The notes: generated by a model from the letters alone, not told the origin. Positions 35,210 through 43,615 are shown, counted from the first letter of the stretch. The stretch is DNA of 64,000 nt from Oscillospiraceae bacterium (GCA_031264245.1 JAISEG010000006.1:62001-126000); one strand, 5' to 3'. Translations and numbers: made by a program.

Positions 35210-35333
35210 CTAAAAAACTATAATCTTCCCGGGATTCAAAATATTCTCCGGATCGAACGCCGACTTTATTCCACGCATTAAATTCAGCCTTATTGCTTCC
35301 CAGAACCTGTTTGATGCAGACAAGTGTATTCAT
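35210..35333 (-). pseudogene. Deletion scar joining etfB start to glcD/lctD end
   Basis: On the minus strand the ATG at 35333 follows AAAGGAAA and encodes MNTLVCIKQV, the standard start of electron-transfer flavoprotein beta (EtfB). After about ten codons the sequence switches, in another frame, to FWEAIRLNLMRGIKSAF, DPENILNPGKIIVF and a TAG at 35210-35212, which is the standard end of a GlcD/lactate dehydrogenase FAD subunit. The rest of etfB, all of etfA and most of the dehydrogenase are gone. This fits loss of about 3 kb from an LctBCD-type electron-confurcating lactate dehydrogenase operon in front of larA. Confidence 0.8.
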
Positions 35334-35485
35334 AATACGTTTCCTTTGTATGTATCGAACCTTTCATATGGCAATTTAACAATAACTTACGGTACAGACC
35401 CGTCAATCAGCCGCATCTGTACCGTTTTAACTGTTAACGCTGTGGAACGAAAGCGCTTCGGGTTGATACACCGCTTTTTCTCGTA

Positions 35486-37669
35486 TCAGGCTTTCTTTTC
35501 TGTTTCGTCGTCCGTCTTTGACGACACAAATTCCTCGGTCTGTGTGGATATCAGTCCCATTTTCAGGAACACATCCGAGGGCTCAAGCTTCACCTTGCCA
35601 AAAACCTCCGCAAGCTCCTGATCGCGTTCAATATCCTTCAAATAGAGCCCATATCCGAAATAATGCTTTGTCCGAATCATCATATATGATATATAGTGGC
35701 GGCCCCAATACTCGCCAAGCAGCTTCCAGCACGGTACCTCAGCGCGCAGCGCCGCAATCGCCTTTTCGCGGTGCAGCTCGTCGCCGCTCAGCTCAAGCCG
35801 CGCCAGCTCCAACGCCCCGGTAAAACGGTGGCGGTAAAACTCGCACAGCTGTCTCCAGCAATGCAGGTCCCATAGCAGACATTCCGCCTCTCCCGCTGCG
35901 TCTTTCGGATTGACAGACCCAAGGAAGCTATCCAGCTTGCCTTCAATATCGAGCAGCGCCGAGATAATATCCGCGGGCGTCTCACCCTGCGCCTTCTCCC
36001 CGGACGCTTCAAGCTTCGCATAATCCCGTATCGAAACGGTCCCGCTCAGCGGCATGGAGGGATTATACAGCGTGTCAATAACGTTTTTTATCCCGCCGAA
36101 GCGCGACAGCAAGCTTTCAGGATGCCACCTCGCGTCAATATCCAGCCAGTGCAGCCGGTTGACATACGGGATAATTTTGGAGGCTTCCTTCAGCGCTTCA
36201 TAAAATTGCCGCCCCTGCTCCCCGTAACGCCCTACATACTTAAGTCTCCAAATTTCTTCCGGGATATCCAGCTCATAACCGTAGCGCCCCAGCAGCTCAA
36301 ATTCCTGCCAGTGCTTCTCGAAGTCGTACTTCCAGGTTTTGTGTCCGTGGGCGTCGTGCTGGAAGTCCTCGCCGTAGAGATATCCGTCGCAGCCCCAATA
36401 GTAGCCCTTGCAATAGCTCTTTTCCGCCATGCCCGCCATATAGTCCCTGACAAAGTCACAGTCTCCCCACCTGAACGTATGAATATCGTCATTGCGTACA
36501 GTAAAAAGAACCTTCAATTTTTTCGGATTCTTTATTCCGTCCCAAATCTTGTTCAGCTCTTCAAAACGGGGGCGAGTTGAAGAATACATGTGAGCAACCG
36601 AGTATTTCCAGGAAATATAGTTGTCCTCCCCCGGGCAGCGGTCGAGAAAATCCTCCGCAATCGCTCCGGAGCCCAGATTGGTGCGCATAATAAACGAGAT
36701 CGGCCGTCCCGTCTCGCGCAATGCCTCCACATAAGCGTCCTCGACCCATTGCTGGCGCTCAGCGGCGTTTCCCACCATTTCTTCGGCACAGTTGGTGCCA
36801 AGCCCGGCAAGATCAGGATATTCCAAAATCAACGCCTTGATGCACTCTTTTATGTAATCCTGAACAATAGGTAGGGTCTGCCGGACTGTGGTCATTATCC
36901 TCGACCGCAGCTTGTCATGCCTTCCTTCATAGCCGCTGTTGTCATACATTGTCTGGTTTCCGATGATCTCCGGAAGCCCTAGACCTTTGGCGGCAAAGCC
37001 GGGAAGCCTGATGTTCCAGGTGATAATGTATATCTTGATGTTGCGCTTTTTCGCGTGGCTGAAAATGAACCGGAACAGCTCCTTGTACCATTCAAGCTCC
37101 ATGTCGTCGTAAGGGCAGGTCTCCGGATATTTTTCCAACCGGAACATCATATGATAGGGATGCTCGCCCCAAAGGGAAAGGGTGTTGTACCGGTTTTTTG
37201 CCATCATGTCCAGAAACGCCTGCCAGTAATCCTTGGATAAAAAGGCGGTCTTATTTTTTTCGGTCGCGTCCCCCTCCTCCAACGGTTCAAACGGCATATT
37301 GTACTTTACGCCTCTTTTTTCAAGCAACGGCGTCACGGATTTATTAGCTATAGCCTCAAATCCAAATAATTCGATGGTTTCCGCAATATCCAAAAGACCG
37401 TACATCGCCCCGGCTTCCCCGGGACACTGCAACGTAATTGTCTGCTCGTTTTTGATGATTTCGTAGTTCTCCGCGTTTTCGGGAAGGTTCCATATTAGTG
37501 TGGGTGTTTTTACACAAATATAGGCTTTGTCCGTAGTATAGGGGCAGTTGTTCAGATTGTCTGAAATAACCGCTATCCCTCTTTTTGCGCAGGACGATAT
37601 CACCTCCTCCGCCCCAAACGAGAGCATTTCCGAGCCTGTGTTATAGTATAATACAATTGCATTTCCCAT
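35486..37669 (-). CDS. Putative glycoside hydrolase (GH20/GH67-like architecture), specificity unknown
   Basis: A 727-residue protein with no signal peptide. Residues 1-110 resemble the alpha/beta N-terminal domain shared by GH20, GH67 and GH115 (TITLQCPGEAGAMYGLLDIA). From EKRGVKYNMPFEP about residue 118 it continues like a TIM barrel (YNTLSLWGEHPYHMMF, KIYIITWNI, GLGTNCAEEMVGN with acidic residues). A long helical C-terminal part follows. I do not recognise a named family; an alpha-glucuronidase- or hexosaminidase-like glycosidase acting on imported sugars is the best guess. It precedes a 55-residue Cys protein gene in the opposite transcription order. Confidence 0.6.
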   Translation of the reverse strand: MGNAIVLYYNTGSEMLSFGAEEVISSCAKRGIAVISDNLNNCPYTTDKAYICVKTPTLIWNLPENAENYEIIKNEQTITLQCPGEAGAMYGLLDIAETIELFGFEAIANKSVTPLLEKRGVKYNMPFEPLEEGDATEKNKTAFLSKDYWQAFLDMMAKNRYNTLSLWGEHPYHMMFRLEKYPETCPYDDMELEWYKELFRFIFSHAKKRNIKIYIITWNIRLPGFAAKGLGLPEIIGNQTMYDNSGYEGRHDKLRSRIMTTVRQTLPIVQDYIKECIKALILEYPDLAGLGTNCAEEMVGNAAERQQWVEDAYVEALRETGRPISFIMRTNLGSGAIAEDFLDRCPGEDNYISWKYSVAHMYSSTRPRFEELNKIWDGIKNPKKLKVLFTVRNDDIHTFRWGDCDFVRDYMAGMAEKSYCKGYYWGCDGYLYGEDFQHDAHGHKTWKYDFEKHWQEFELLGRYGYELDIPEEIWRLKYVGRYGEQGRQFYEALKEASKIIPYVNRLHWLDIDARWHPESLLSRFGGIKNVIDTLYNPSMPLSGTVSIRDYAKLEASGEKAQGETPADIISALLDIEGKLDSFLGSVNPKDAAGEAECLLWDLHCWRQLCEFYRHRFTGALELARLELSGDELHREKAIAALRAEVPCWKLLGEYWGRHYISYMMIRTKHYFGYGLYLKDIERDQELAEVFGKVKLEPSDVFLKMGLISTQTEEFVSSKTDDETEKKA

Positions 37670-37706
37670 ACAAAATTCCTCTCTTTTTCTGCGGTTTTTC
37701 CGGAAT

Positions 37707-37874
37707 TCAATATACTTTCCTAATCCTCGTGTACTCCCCGGTTTGACGATAAAAGCTTATTCCCGCGCCGCAGCCGTTCACGCACCCATTGTCCTCATCA
37801 AGCAGCTTCGCCCCGAGCGGAACGCCCTCTGCTGTTTTATGCATTTTATCAGTCTCGTTGGAATAGCATTTCAT
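37707..37874 (-). CDS. Small cysteine-containing protein of unknown function
   Basis: A 55-residue frame with a very good ribosome site (AGGGAGG, 8 nt before the ATG at 37874). The protein ends DEDNGCVNGCGAGISFYRQT then a basic tail. The C-x3-C pair could bind a metal or form a disulfide. I find no family for it. It lies between the MBL-fold gene (23 nt upstream in transcription order) and the glycosidase, and is probably in their operon. Confidence 0.6.
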   Translation of the reverse strand: MKCYSNETDKMHKTAEGVPLGAKLLDEDNGCVNGCGAGISFYRQTGEYTRIRKVY

Positions 37875-37897
37875 AATAAGTTCCTCCCTATCGAAAC

Positions 37898-38632
37898 TTA
37901 CGAAAATGGTTTGCGTTCCGGCGTCCGCGAATTTGAAAATTCGGTGTTAGCCTTATCTATGTAGCTCTGACCCTGCTTTAAAACGAACATCAGGTGGGAT
38001 GGGAAAAGCCCGTCAACCCGCAAATCACGCAGCTTGAGCAGCCCCGGCTTATAGAGAGTCAGGTCGCTAAAAGGCGCGGGCAGCACACTGATGAAGCCCT
38101 TGTAAAAGATTGTGTCACCCGAAAACAGCATCTGCTGACCGCCTATTTCGGTCAGATAGCAAACCGAGCCGCCGGTGTGTCCCGGCGTAACGATAACCCT
38201 CAGCTTGACGCCTCCGAGGTCGATCTCATCATCATCACCAACGATAATGTCCGGTTCACATTTTGGCATCTCCCTCTCCATCCACGCCACCATGCCGGTG
38301 TTCTCGTGCTTAAAAAAGTCCACCGCGCCCTGCCGGAGCATTCTCCCTTCATAGTCGGAGCACACGATCTTCAGCCCACGCTCCTTTTGAAGCGCAAGGC
38401 AGCCGCCCGCGTGATCCGGATGAGCGTGTGTCAGCAGAACATATTTCAGCTTATCCAAATCCATTCCGTCGTTTTTAAGGTTGCGCAGTATCAGCTCCGG
38501 GTCTCTTGCCATGCCGCAGTCGATCAGCGCAATGGCGTCGTCTCCCTCCACGGCATAGACGTGGCAGTCGCCCTCGGCCGACAGCCCGACACATCCGCTT
38601 CCTACCCAATAGATACGGTCTGTTAGCTTCAT
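37898..38632 (-). CDS. MBL-fold metallohydrolase
   Basis: A 244-residue metallo-beta-lactamase-fold hydrolase. THAHPDHAGG is the HxHxDH metal motif. TPGHTGGSVCYL gives the next His, SGDTIFYKG the bridging Asp, and PSHLMF near 220 the last His. The set fits a binuclear zinc or iron site like glyoxalase II or related hydrolases. Substrate is unknown. The ribosome site GAGGAGG is within a short region that also holds an 18-bp hairpin (38658-38696). Confidence 0.88.
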   Translation of the reverse strand: MKLTDRIYWVGSGCVGLSAEGDCHVYAVEGDDAIALIDCGMARDPELILRNLKNDGMDLDKLKYVLLTHAHPDHAGGCLALQKERGLKIVCSDYEGRMLRQGAVDFFKHENTGMVAWMEREMPKCEPDIIVGDDDEIDLGGVKLRVIVTPGHTGGSVCYLTEIGGQQMLFSGDTIFYKGFISVLPAPFSDLTLYKPGLLKLRDLRVDGLFPSHLMFVLKQGQSYIDKANTEFSNSRTPERKPFS

Positions 38633-38657
38633 TGTGAATCCTCCTCATAGTCATCAA

Positions 38658-38696
38658 TTGACCTCCCCGCGATTCCCCGAATCGCGGGGAGGTCAA
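38658..38696. repeat. Perfect 18-bp inverted repeat between a decayed binding-protein gene and the MBL gene
   Basis: TTGACCTCCCCGCGATTC faces its complement across a CCC loop. There is no T-run, so it is not a plain terminator. One arm contains an anti-Shine-Dalgarno-like CCTCCCC. A similar non-terminating hairpin follows the intact solute-binding protein gene at 56920-56948. Confidence 0.75.
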
Positions 38697-38698
38697 TA

Positions 38699-38890
38699 GT
38701 TTTCAACTGTGCGATAAACGCGTCATACTCGGAAAGCTGCCTCTGTCCGGCATATATTTCCCGATAACACCCGACGATTTCATAAAGACGCCATCGTTAA
38801 TCGCTTTATAGATTCCGCACCTCAGCCGGCAAGGAGCGCGGTAGTCGTCAAAAGTGCGCACAGAAATGCTAAAAGCCTTGACTTCTTCAT
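38699..38890 (-). pseudogene. Solute-binding lipoprotein, internally deleted
   Basis: The minus-strand ATG at 38890 follows TGGAGGTAGGAA and encodes MKKSRLLAFLCALLTTTALL then AG and TGA; the TGA is at the place where the lipobox Cys should be. Further down another frame reads EIYAGQRQLSEYDAFIAQL, the typical last helix of an extracellular sugar-binding protein. The roughly 450 residues in between are missing. No permease genes remain. Confidence 0.65.
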
Positions 38891-39063
38891 TTCCTACCTC
38901 CATAATACATAATTAAACACACCTTGACAAGACATTATTTAATATATTATACTAAATGGTATCATCGATAACAATATTCAATATCATTCGCAGTGTGCGT
39001 TATCGAACACTTAGCGCCAAATTGTCATCTTCGAAATATGCTGAGAACGGTATGGTGATAAAC

Positions 39064-39645
39064 ATGAAGGACAGACGTGTCAGCCGAACGGAGAAATCCA
39101 TTCGCAACGTGTTTCTCGATCTGCTGCCGCAAAAAAGCATTTATCAAATAACCGTTTCTGAAATTGCGGCGTTAGCTAATATAGGAAGAGGAACCTTCTA
39201 TGCACACTACACTGATATCTTTGATTTGCTTTCGCAAATTGAGGATGAAGTAATTGAAAATGTGCATGGGCTTTTCATATCTGCGTATGCGGAAAAATCG
39301 GATGGGTGCATGGAACTTTGGCTTAACGCGTTCTTAGATTATGTCACTACAAACAAGGATATTTTTCTATCGCTGTTCAGCGGCAATGTATGTGGGCACT
39401 TCGAGGAAAAATTAAAAGAATCCATTAAAGAAGATATTAAGAACGGCCTATTTCCCACCGCACCCGTAAAAAACTGGGATCTTGAAACGAGAAACCGCTA
39501 TTATCACGTTTTGTTCCTTTCAGATTCGGCAATCGGAATGTTCAGATATTGGATAAATAACTTTACGGGTAATGATTGGGAACATCACAAAAAGCGTTTT
39601 ATAGAAATTGTTTTGTATTGTTTCAGGTTTTTAACGAGGGATTAG
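39064..39645 (+). CDS. TetR-family regulator
   Basis: A 193-residue repressor starting MKDRRVSRTEKSIRNVFLDL (ATG 39064; a start 12 nt earlier is also possible). The HTH is VSEIAALANIGRGTFYAHY, followed by the FDLL helix typical of TetR. The C-terminal two thirds are a ligand-binding helical bundle of the TetR_C_7/33 sort. It reads away from the sugar-binding scar and MBL gene, which are on the other strand, so it may repress them. The ligand is unknown. Confidence 0.88.
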   Translation: MKDRRVSRTEKSIRNVFLDLLPQKSIYQITVSEIAALANIGRGTFYAHYTDIFDLLSQIEDEVIENVHGLFISAYAEKSDGCMELWLNAFLDYVTTNKDIFLSLFSGNVCGHFEEKLKESIKEDIKNGLFPTAPVKNWDLETRNRYYHVLFLSDSAIGMFRYWINNFTGNDWEHHKKRFIEIVLYCFRFLTRD

Positions 39646-39657
39646 CGGGGGATATTG

Positions 39658-39702
39658 AACATCAAGGAAGAGAAGGGATCCCCCCTTCTCTTCCTTGATG
39701 TT
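39658..39702. terminator. Bidirectional terminator between the TetR and Cys-rich genes
   Basis: A perfect 20-bp stem (39658-39677 with 39683-39702) with loop ATCCC between two convergent genes. Confidence 0.85.
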
Positions 39703-39725
39703 TGTTGTTTCTTTCGATACGAATA

Positions 39726-40556
39726 CTAGCGGCAGGGAGTGCAGGTTGTGCGGTTAGCTCCCGCGCCCAGAGTCGTTGGTATGAATTCGCGGCTGGGCGG
39801 ACAAAATTCCTCTGCCGGGAAGCTTATGCGGTTGAACAGGTCGCACGGGTTATTTTCGCTTGATCCAACACATTCTTTTTCCGGTACGCAGAAGTCATAC
39901 GCGGGTATAAGCATCTGGGCATCGCGTTCCAGCTGTACAATGCAGAATTGTCCGAGAGTCACCAACAGCTGTTTTTCGCCGTCCGCCAATACCAATTCGT
40001 CGTCAAAGAAATTGCAGAGCACAGCGGGCAGCTCGTTGAAGTCGCAGCAGCAGGATTTCGGGCAGTGACAGGTTTCGACCAGTTTGAGGTTAAGTACTAT
40101 CGGGTCGACCACTTCAACGACGCCTATCGGCATGTTTGAGTTCTCTATGACATTTTCGTCGACGCCGCAGCCCGTCATCGTAGAACTGAATACTCTTGTG
40201 TTTCCTTCGCTGCCGAAGAGGATCACTCTCTTGTCAAATGTGGCAAGACCCTGGATTTCCTGCGGTCTTCCGTTTCCGCAGAATGCGTCCGCCGTGATGC
40301 GGTAGAAATATTTTACATCCACCGTATAGAATCCGCGGTTAAAGGTTACAGCCTCGACGTCGATGAAAACCCAGAGCAGTTCAACCTTGCGTGGTTTAAC
40401 GCTGGTTGCCCTGTCGACTATTTCCTGGCTGCGGCAAGTAAGATATACGCGCATATCTTCTACGCAATCGCGGTCCTTGCAGCTGTCATAAACTTTTCTG
40501 GTATGTATGCATACAGCTTCTTTTATGCACATGTTGTCGCGTTTGTCAGCAGGCAT
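39726..40556 (-). CDS. Cysteine-rich protein of unknown function
   Basis: A 276-residue protein starting MPADKRDNMCIKEAVCIHTR at the ATG after GGGAGG. About 20 cysteines are spread along it, including CKDRDC, CHCPKSCCCDF, CVPEKEC and a terminal CTPC. There is no signal peptide or membrane helix. Similar Cys-rich proteins occur widely in spore-forming Clostridia as hypotheticals, which would fit a spore coat or exosporium component cross-linked by disulfides, but that is inference. It is monocistronic, bounded by a terminator on the 3' side. Confidence 0.7.
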   Translation of the reverse strand: MPADKRDNMCIKEAVCIHTRKVYDSCKDRDCVEDMRVYLTCRSQEIVDRATSVKPRKVELLWVFIDVEAVTFNRGFYTVDVKYFYRITADAFCGNGRPQEIQGLATFDKRVILFGSEGNTRVFSSTMTGCGVDENVIENSNMPIGVVEVVDPIVLNLKLVETCHCPKSCCCDFNELPAVLCNFFDDELVLADGEKQLLVTLGQFCIVQLERDAQMLIPAYDFCVPEKECVGSSENNPCDLFNRISFPAEEFCPPSREFIPTTLGAGANRTTCTPCR

Positions 40557-40762
40557 GGTTTTACCTCCCAAATAAAATATTTGAATTACAGTTCCCGGCG
40601 CGGCTGTCAGCCTCGGAATCCTCTTTTACAGCTATAAAGCCGCACGGAAAACACGTTTCAATAACATTGTATGCCTGCCAAATCAAGCGGTGATTGTTAA
40701 CCGGTCTATTCTTTGGTACAAAAAACGGTAAAAAACGAATTTATAGGCGATGCTATATAAAA

Positions 40763-40807
40763 AATAAAATGAAGGAATACTTTTATTTTGTATTCCTTCA
40801 TTTTATT
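40763..40807 (-). terminator. Terminator after the SPFH gene
   Basis: A perfect 18-bp stem (40763-40780 with 40790-40807) and a nine-base loop. On the minus strand it ends in TTTATTTTTTAT, just after the SPFH stop at 40818. Confidence 0.85.
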
Positions 40808-40817
40808 AATTCCAAAA

Positions 40818-41786
40818 TTATTCGCCGCTGTTTGATGATGGCGGATAATATGAAGCTGCTGTGTCCGTACCCGCGCGGGTGTCAACTATGGCCGTTCCGC
40901 CCTGAACCGTGATCCAGCCGTGCTTCATGCGCGCTTCAGCCTCCTTGAGCCTGATAAGCTGCTCTGTGATAGACTGAGCCAAGAGCCGGTTCGCCTCAGC
41001 CTCTGCCTGCGCCCCGATCACCTTGGTTTCGGCGTCGATACGTGCCTTGTCCTGATCCGCCTGCGCCTCCACAACACGCTTCTGCGCCTCGATTTCCGCT
41101 TTAAGCCTCTCCTGCTCGGCAGTCTCGACCGCTTTTTTCGCAACCGCCTCCGCCTGTATGGCGTTCTCTATCGCCGAGCCCGCGTCGGTATCGGTAAACG
41201 TCATGGAGTAGAAGGAAACCCCGTTATCCGCAAGCCGCGCGGACAGCTCCTCCTCGACCCCCTTGTACACTTCATTTCTCGACTCCCCAAGCACCGCTAT
41301 TACATTATATTGCGTCGTCACCGATTCGATACTGCGCTGCACCGTCGGAGCGATGAGCGAACGGTTCATATTTTCAAGGGTGCGGAACTGCTTGAATACC
41401 TCGAACGCGTGCTGCGGGTCCACCCTGTATTTGATGTCCACCACCATCGTCAGATACTGCGCGTCCTTTGTCTGACCTGACACATCCGCTATGCTCTGGG
41501 TCTGAACCTCTGTTGACAGCATATAAATCGTATCAAACGGGCTTTTAATATGTATCCCCTCGGGAAGGGTGTTGTCGCTTACTCCGCTGAACGGCGAATA
41601 CAGAATTCCCACACTGTTTGCCGGAACCACCGCGTAGCAGCCGAACCCCATAATCAGCAGACCGAACACACACAGAAGCTGCCTGCCCCTTATCTTGAAT
41701 TTATATATGTTCTCCCCTTCCTTTTTCATTCCCAGAAGAATAAACAGAGCTACAGTTACTATTGCCGCCGCGTATACAAATACCAT
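40818..41786 (-). CDS. SPFH/band 7 domain protein
   Basis: A 322-residue prohibitin-like protein. Residues 1-20 and 35-55 are hydrophobic helices. The SPFH domain follows (NSVGILYSPFSG, then VDIKYRVDPQHAFEVF). A long Glu/Ala-rich coiled coil (about 205-275) leads to a short Ser/Pro tail. Proteins of this kind assemble rings or scaffolds at the membrane, often in lipid microdomains, and sometimes work with FtsH proteases. No partner gene is adjacent. Confidence 0.88.
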   Translation of the reverse strand: MVFVYAAAIVTVALFILLGMKKEGENIYKFKIRGRQLLCVFGLLIMGFGCYAVVPANSVGILYSPFSGVSDNTLPEGIHIKSPFDTIYMLSTEVQTQSIADVSGQTKDAQYLTMVVDIKYRVDPQHAFEVFKQFRTLENMNRSLIAPTVQRSIESVTTQYNVIAVLGESRNEVYKGVEEELSARLADNGVSFYSMTFTDTDAGSAIENAIQAEAVAKKAVETAEQERLKAEIEAQKRVVEAQADQDKARIDAETKVIGAQAEAEANRLLAQSITEQLIRLKEAEARMKHGWITVQGGTAIVDTRAGTDTAASYYPPSSNSGE

Positions 41787-41817
41787 TTTTTTATCCCTTT
41801 CTTTGTAAGCTTATATT

Positions 41818-41907
41818 AGACTTCTTGCAAAACCTTCGGTTTTGTTCGCGGAAGCATTTAAAATGCTTCCGCCGCAAAACTCACAAAGTGAGTTTTGCAA
41901 GAAGTCT
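41818..41907. repeat. Multi-armed nested palindrome
   Basis: An outer inverted repeat (AGACTTCTTGCAAAAC with its complement at the far end) encloses three further hairpins: one with CTTCGG at its tip, one based on CGGAAGCATTTAAAATGCTTCCG, and one based on CAAAACTCACAAAGTGAGTTTTG. The whole 90 bp can fold as a closed four-way structure on either strand. It lies between the SPFH and dlt genes and has no coding potential. Confidence 0.8.
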
Positions 41908-41980
41908 ATCGATATACCAGTTTAATTATAGCATTATTATTCACCTTCGTCAAACCGCCGCAGCCGGCGGCGCAGACCGG

Positions 41981-42142
41981 TCAAAACTCGTTGTACACAA
42001 ATTCTATCTTCCCGCCGTCGGACAGCAGATATACCGCGAGCAGCGCCGCCGCGATAAGCATATAGCAGGCTATCCGCGCCCACACGCGGCCGCTGACCCA
42101 TGCCTTACCCCTTGCGATGGTATTCGATAATTGCTTTATCAA
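41981..42142 (-). CDS. dltX: D-alanylation accessory micropeptide DltX
   Basis: A 53-residue single-pass membrane peptide from a TTG at 42142, 38 nt inside the end of dltD in another frame. A basic N-terminus is followed by the helix CYMLIAAALLAVYLL and the ending IEFVYNEF. The C-terminal F(I/V)YNEF motif is the hallmark of DltX, whose Tyr is thought to carry D-alanine during transfer across the membrane. In Bacillus and relatives dltX is first in the operon; here it is last. The start codon choice is uncertain, but the motif is unmistakable. It is too short for most gene finders. Confidence 0.8.
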   Translation of the reverse strand: MIKQLSNTIARGKAWVSGRVWARIACYMLIAAALLAVYLLSDGGKIEFVYNEF

Positions 42143-43310
42143 CCTCAAGCCACCCCTTCCATCCGAGATGCATTATGTCGCACAGGAAATACTCCTCATA
42201 TTCATATCCGGTGAGGTCGAGGATATCCACCCCGTATCCCGTGACGATATCCCTGACATTGCTGTAATATTCCTCCCTTTTCTCCGCGGCAAAGCCGGTG
42301 TAATCGCTCCAGCTGCCGTGAAGGGGAACATGGACAAACAGCGGCTCAATACCCTTGAGCTTGCAGACCTCAAGCAGCAGGCGCAGGTCGTCATATTCCT
42401 CCGACACGCTGTAGGAAAGCTCCCTGTCCTTGTCCTTCTGCGCCTCCAGCCGCCGCCCGATGTAGGTTGTGTAGTAATCGTCCAGGATGCCGAACCCATT
42501 GTTGCTTGTCATCCGGGCAGCATCCTCCACCGCCTTCTCCTCTTCCTTTTCCCAGTCGATTTTATCCGCCGAAAGCACCGACATATCCGCGTCCGGCGCG
42601 GAGGATATCACCCTTCCCGCCTGCACCCTGTCCTTCTGGTTCAGCAAAAAGCTACTGAAATTATACAGCGGCGAGAAAAACAGCTCCCCGGTCTCAGCGA
42701 GAAAGCCGGAGGATATCCTCCCCCGCGCCATTGTCTCCGCGACAGCGCCGACTCCCTTCTTCCCGGTGATAGCCTCGTATTCTCCGGACAGCTCGGTTAT
42801 CCTCTTCGATATATAGTCCTTGATCCCATCGCTCACAGTGTCGTCAAGCATCAGCTCGAGGTATTGCTGCTCGGAAAAATTCGCCATAAACAGGTCGGGC
42901 GCGATACCCCCATAGACAAAGGACTGCGGCGAGGTTATAAGCACGACCTTCTTCCCCGCAAGCGAATCCCCACTGGCGGCGATGCTCATGGCGTGTATGA
43001 TGGACTGGCAGGAGCCTCTGCCCACCAGGTTTACCTGTATGCCCTCCCTCAGCCCGGAGAAGAAGTTTGCCGGATGGGTCGAAATGTTGTAGGTGCGCAG
43101 CTCGGATGAGCCGTATATGGTCACGGTGGAGTCGTACCTTGCCGCCTCCTTGACCAGGTAAAGCCCGGTTATCTTTTCGGTGTAGTTTTCGTCGCCGACA
43201 GACAGCTTGTACTCCGGCGCCGTCCCCGCTATGACCGCGCCGGACAGCCCGAACAGCAATACTGTGCATATTAAAAGCGCCAATGCGCCGACCGCAAGCT
43301 TCCTCACCAA
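42105..43310 (-). CDS. dltD: D-alanyl transfer protein DltD
   Basis: A 401-residue membrane-anchored protein that finishes D-alanine transfer to teichoic acid. The N-terminal helix (about 4-28) anchors it outside the membrane. GSSEL (Ser at 68-69) is the SGNH-like nucleophile region, and CDIMHLGWKGW near the C-terminus gives the catalytic Asp and His. The long insert rich in Lys/Glu (about 245-300) is in the usual place. The gene is preceded by dltC and overlaps dltX. Confidence 0.92.
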   Translation of the reverse strand: MVRKLAVGALALLICTVLLFGLSGAVIAGTAPEYKLSVGDENYTEKITGLYLVKEAARYDSTVTIYGSSELRTYNISTHPANFFSGLREGIQVNLVGRGSCQSIIHAMSIAASGDSLAGKKVVLITSPQSFVYGGIAPDLFMANFSEQQYLELMLDDTVSDGIKDYISKRITELSGEYEAITGKKGVGAVAETMARGRISSGFLAETGELFFSPLYNFSSFLLNQKDRVQAGRVISSAPDADMSVLSADKIDWEKEEEKAVEDAARMTSNNGFGILDDYYTTYIGRRLEAQKDKDRELSYSVSEEYDDLRLLLEVCKLKGIEPLFVHVPLHGSWSDYTGFAAEKREEYYSNVRDIVTGYGVDILDLTGYEYEEYFLCDIMHLGWKGWLEVDKAIIEYHRKG

Positions 43311-43338
43311 ATTATCTCCTTGTACCAGCAGCTTGGTA

Positions 43339-43569
43339 TTATTTTCTAAGCAAAACCTGTTTAAGTATCTTCGCGGGGGTCGCTATTTCCGCGCGCTCCA
43401 CCTCGGTCGGCTCAAACCTGACCCCAAGCCGCTTTTCTATCTCGACAAAGAGGCTTATAACCCCGAAGGAATCGAGTATCTCCTCCTCAAAGAGGTCGGT
43501 GTCCGGTTCAAGCTCACCCTCCTCCGCCCCGCAAATATCGTTTAATATCGCCATTATTTTTTCTTCCAT
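43339..43569 (-). CDS. dltC: D-alanine carrier protein
   Basis: A 76-residue carrier that takes D-alanine from DltA and gives it to the membrane transfer machinery. Ser34 in LDSFGVISL is the phosphopantetheine site. The acidic helices are typical. It lies 28 nt upstream of dltD in transcription order; on its other side a 161-bp MITE separates it from dltB. Confidence 0.94.
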   Translation of the reverse strand: MEEKIMAILNDICGAEEGELEPDTDLFEEEILDSFGVISLFVEIEKRLGVRFEPTEVERAEIATPAKILKQVLLRK

Positions 43570-43615
43570 CGTCGTCTCCTAAAATAGATTTTATAAACTA
43601 AAGATTTCATACCTA

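Noticed and set aside
21741-38824. TGA codons at a usual Trp (ABC remnant, near 21765) and at a lipobox Cys (near 38822), hinting at TGA recoding.
   Set aside because: Both genes are otherwise truncated, and TGA is a normal stop in intact genes here, such as those ending at 41981 and 22190.
42117-43109. A 330-codon plus-strand frame opposite dltD.
   Set aside because: It is the complement of a well-supported gene and has no ribosome site or domain.
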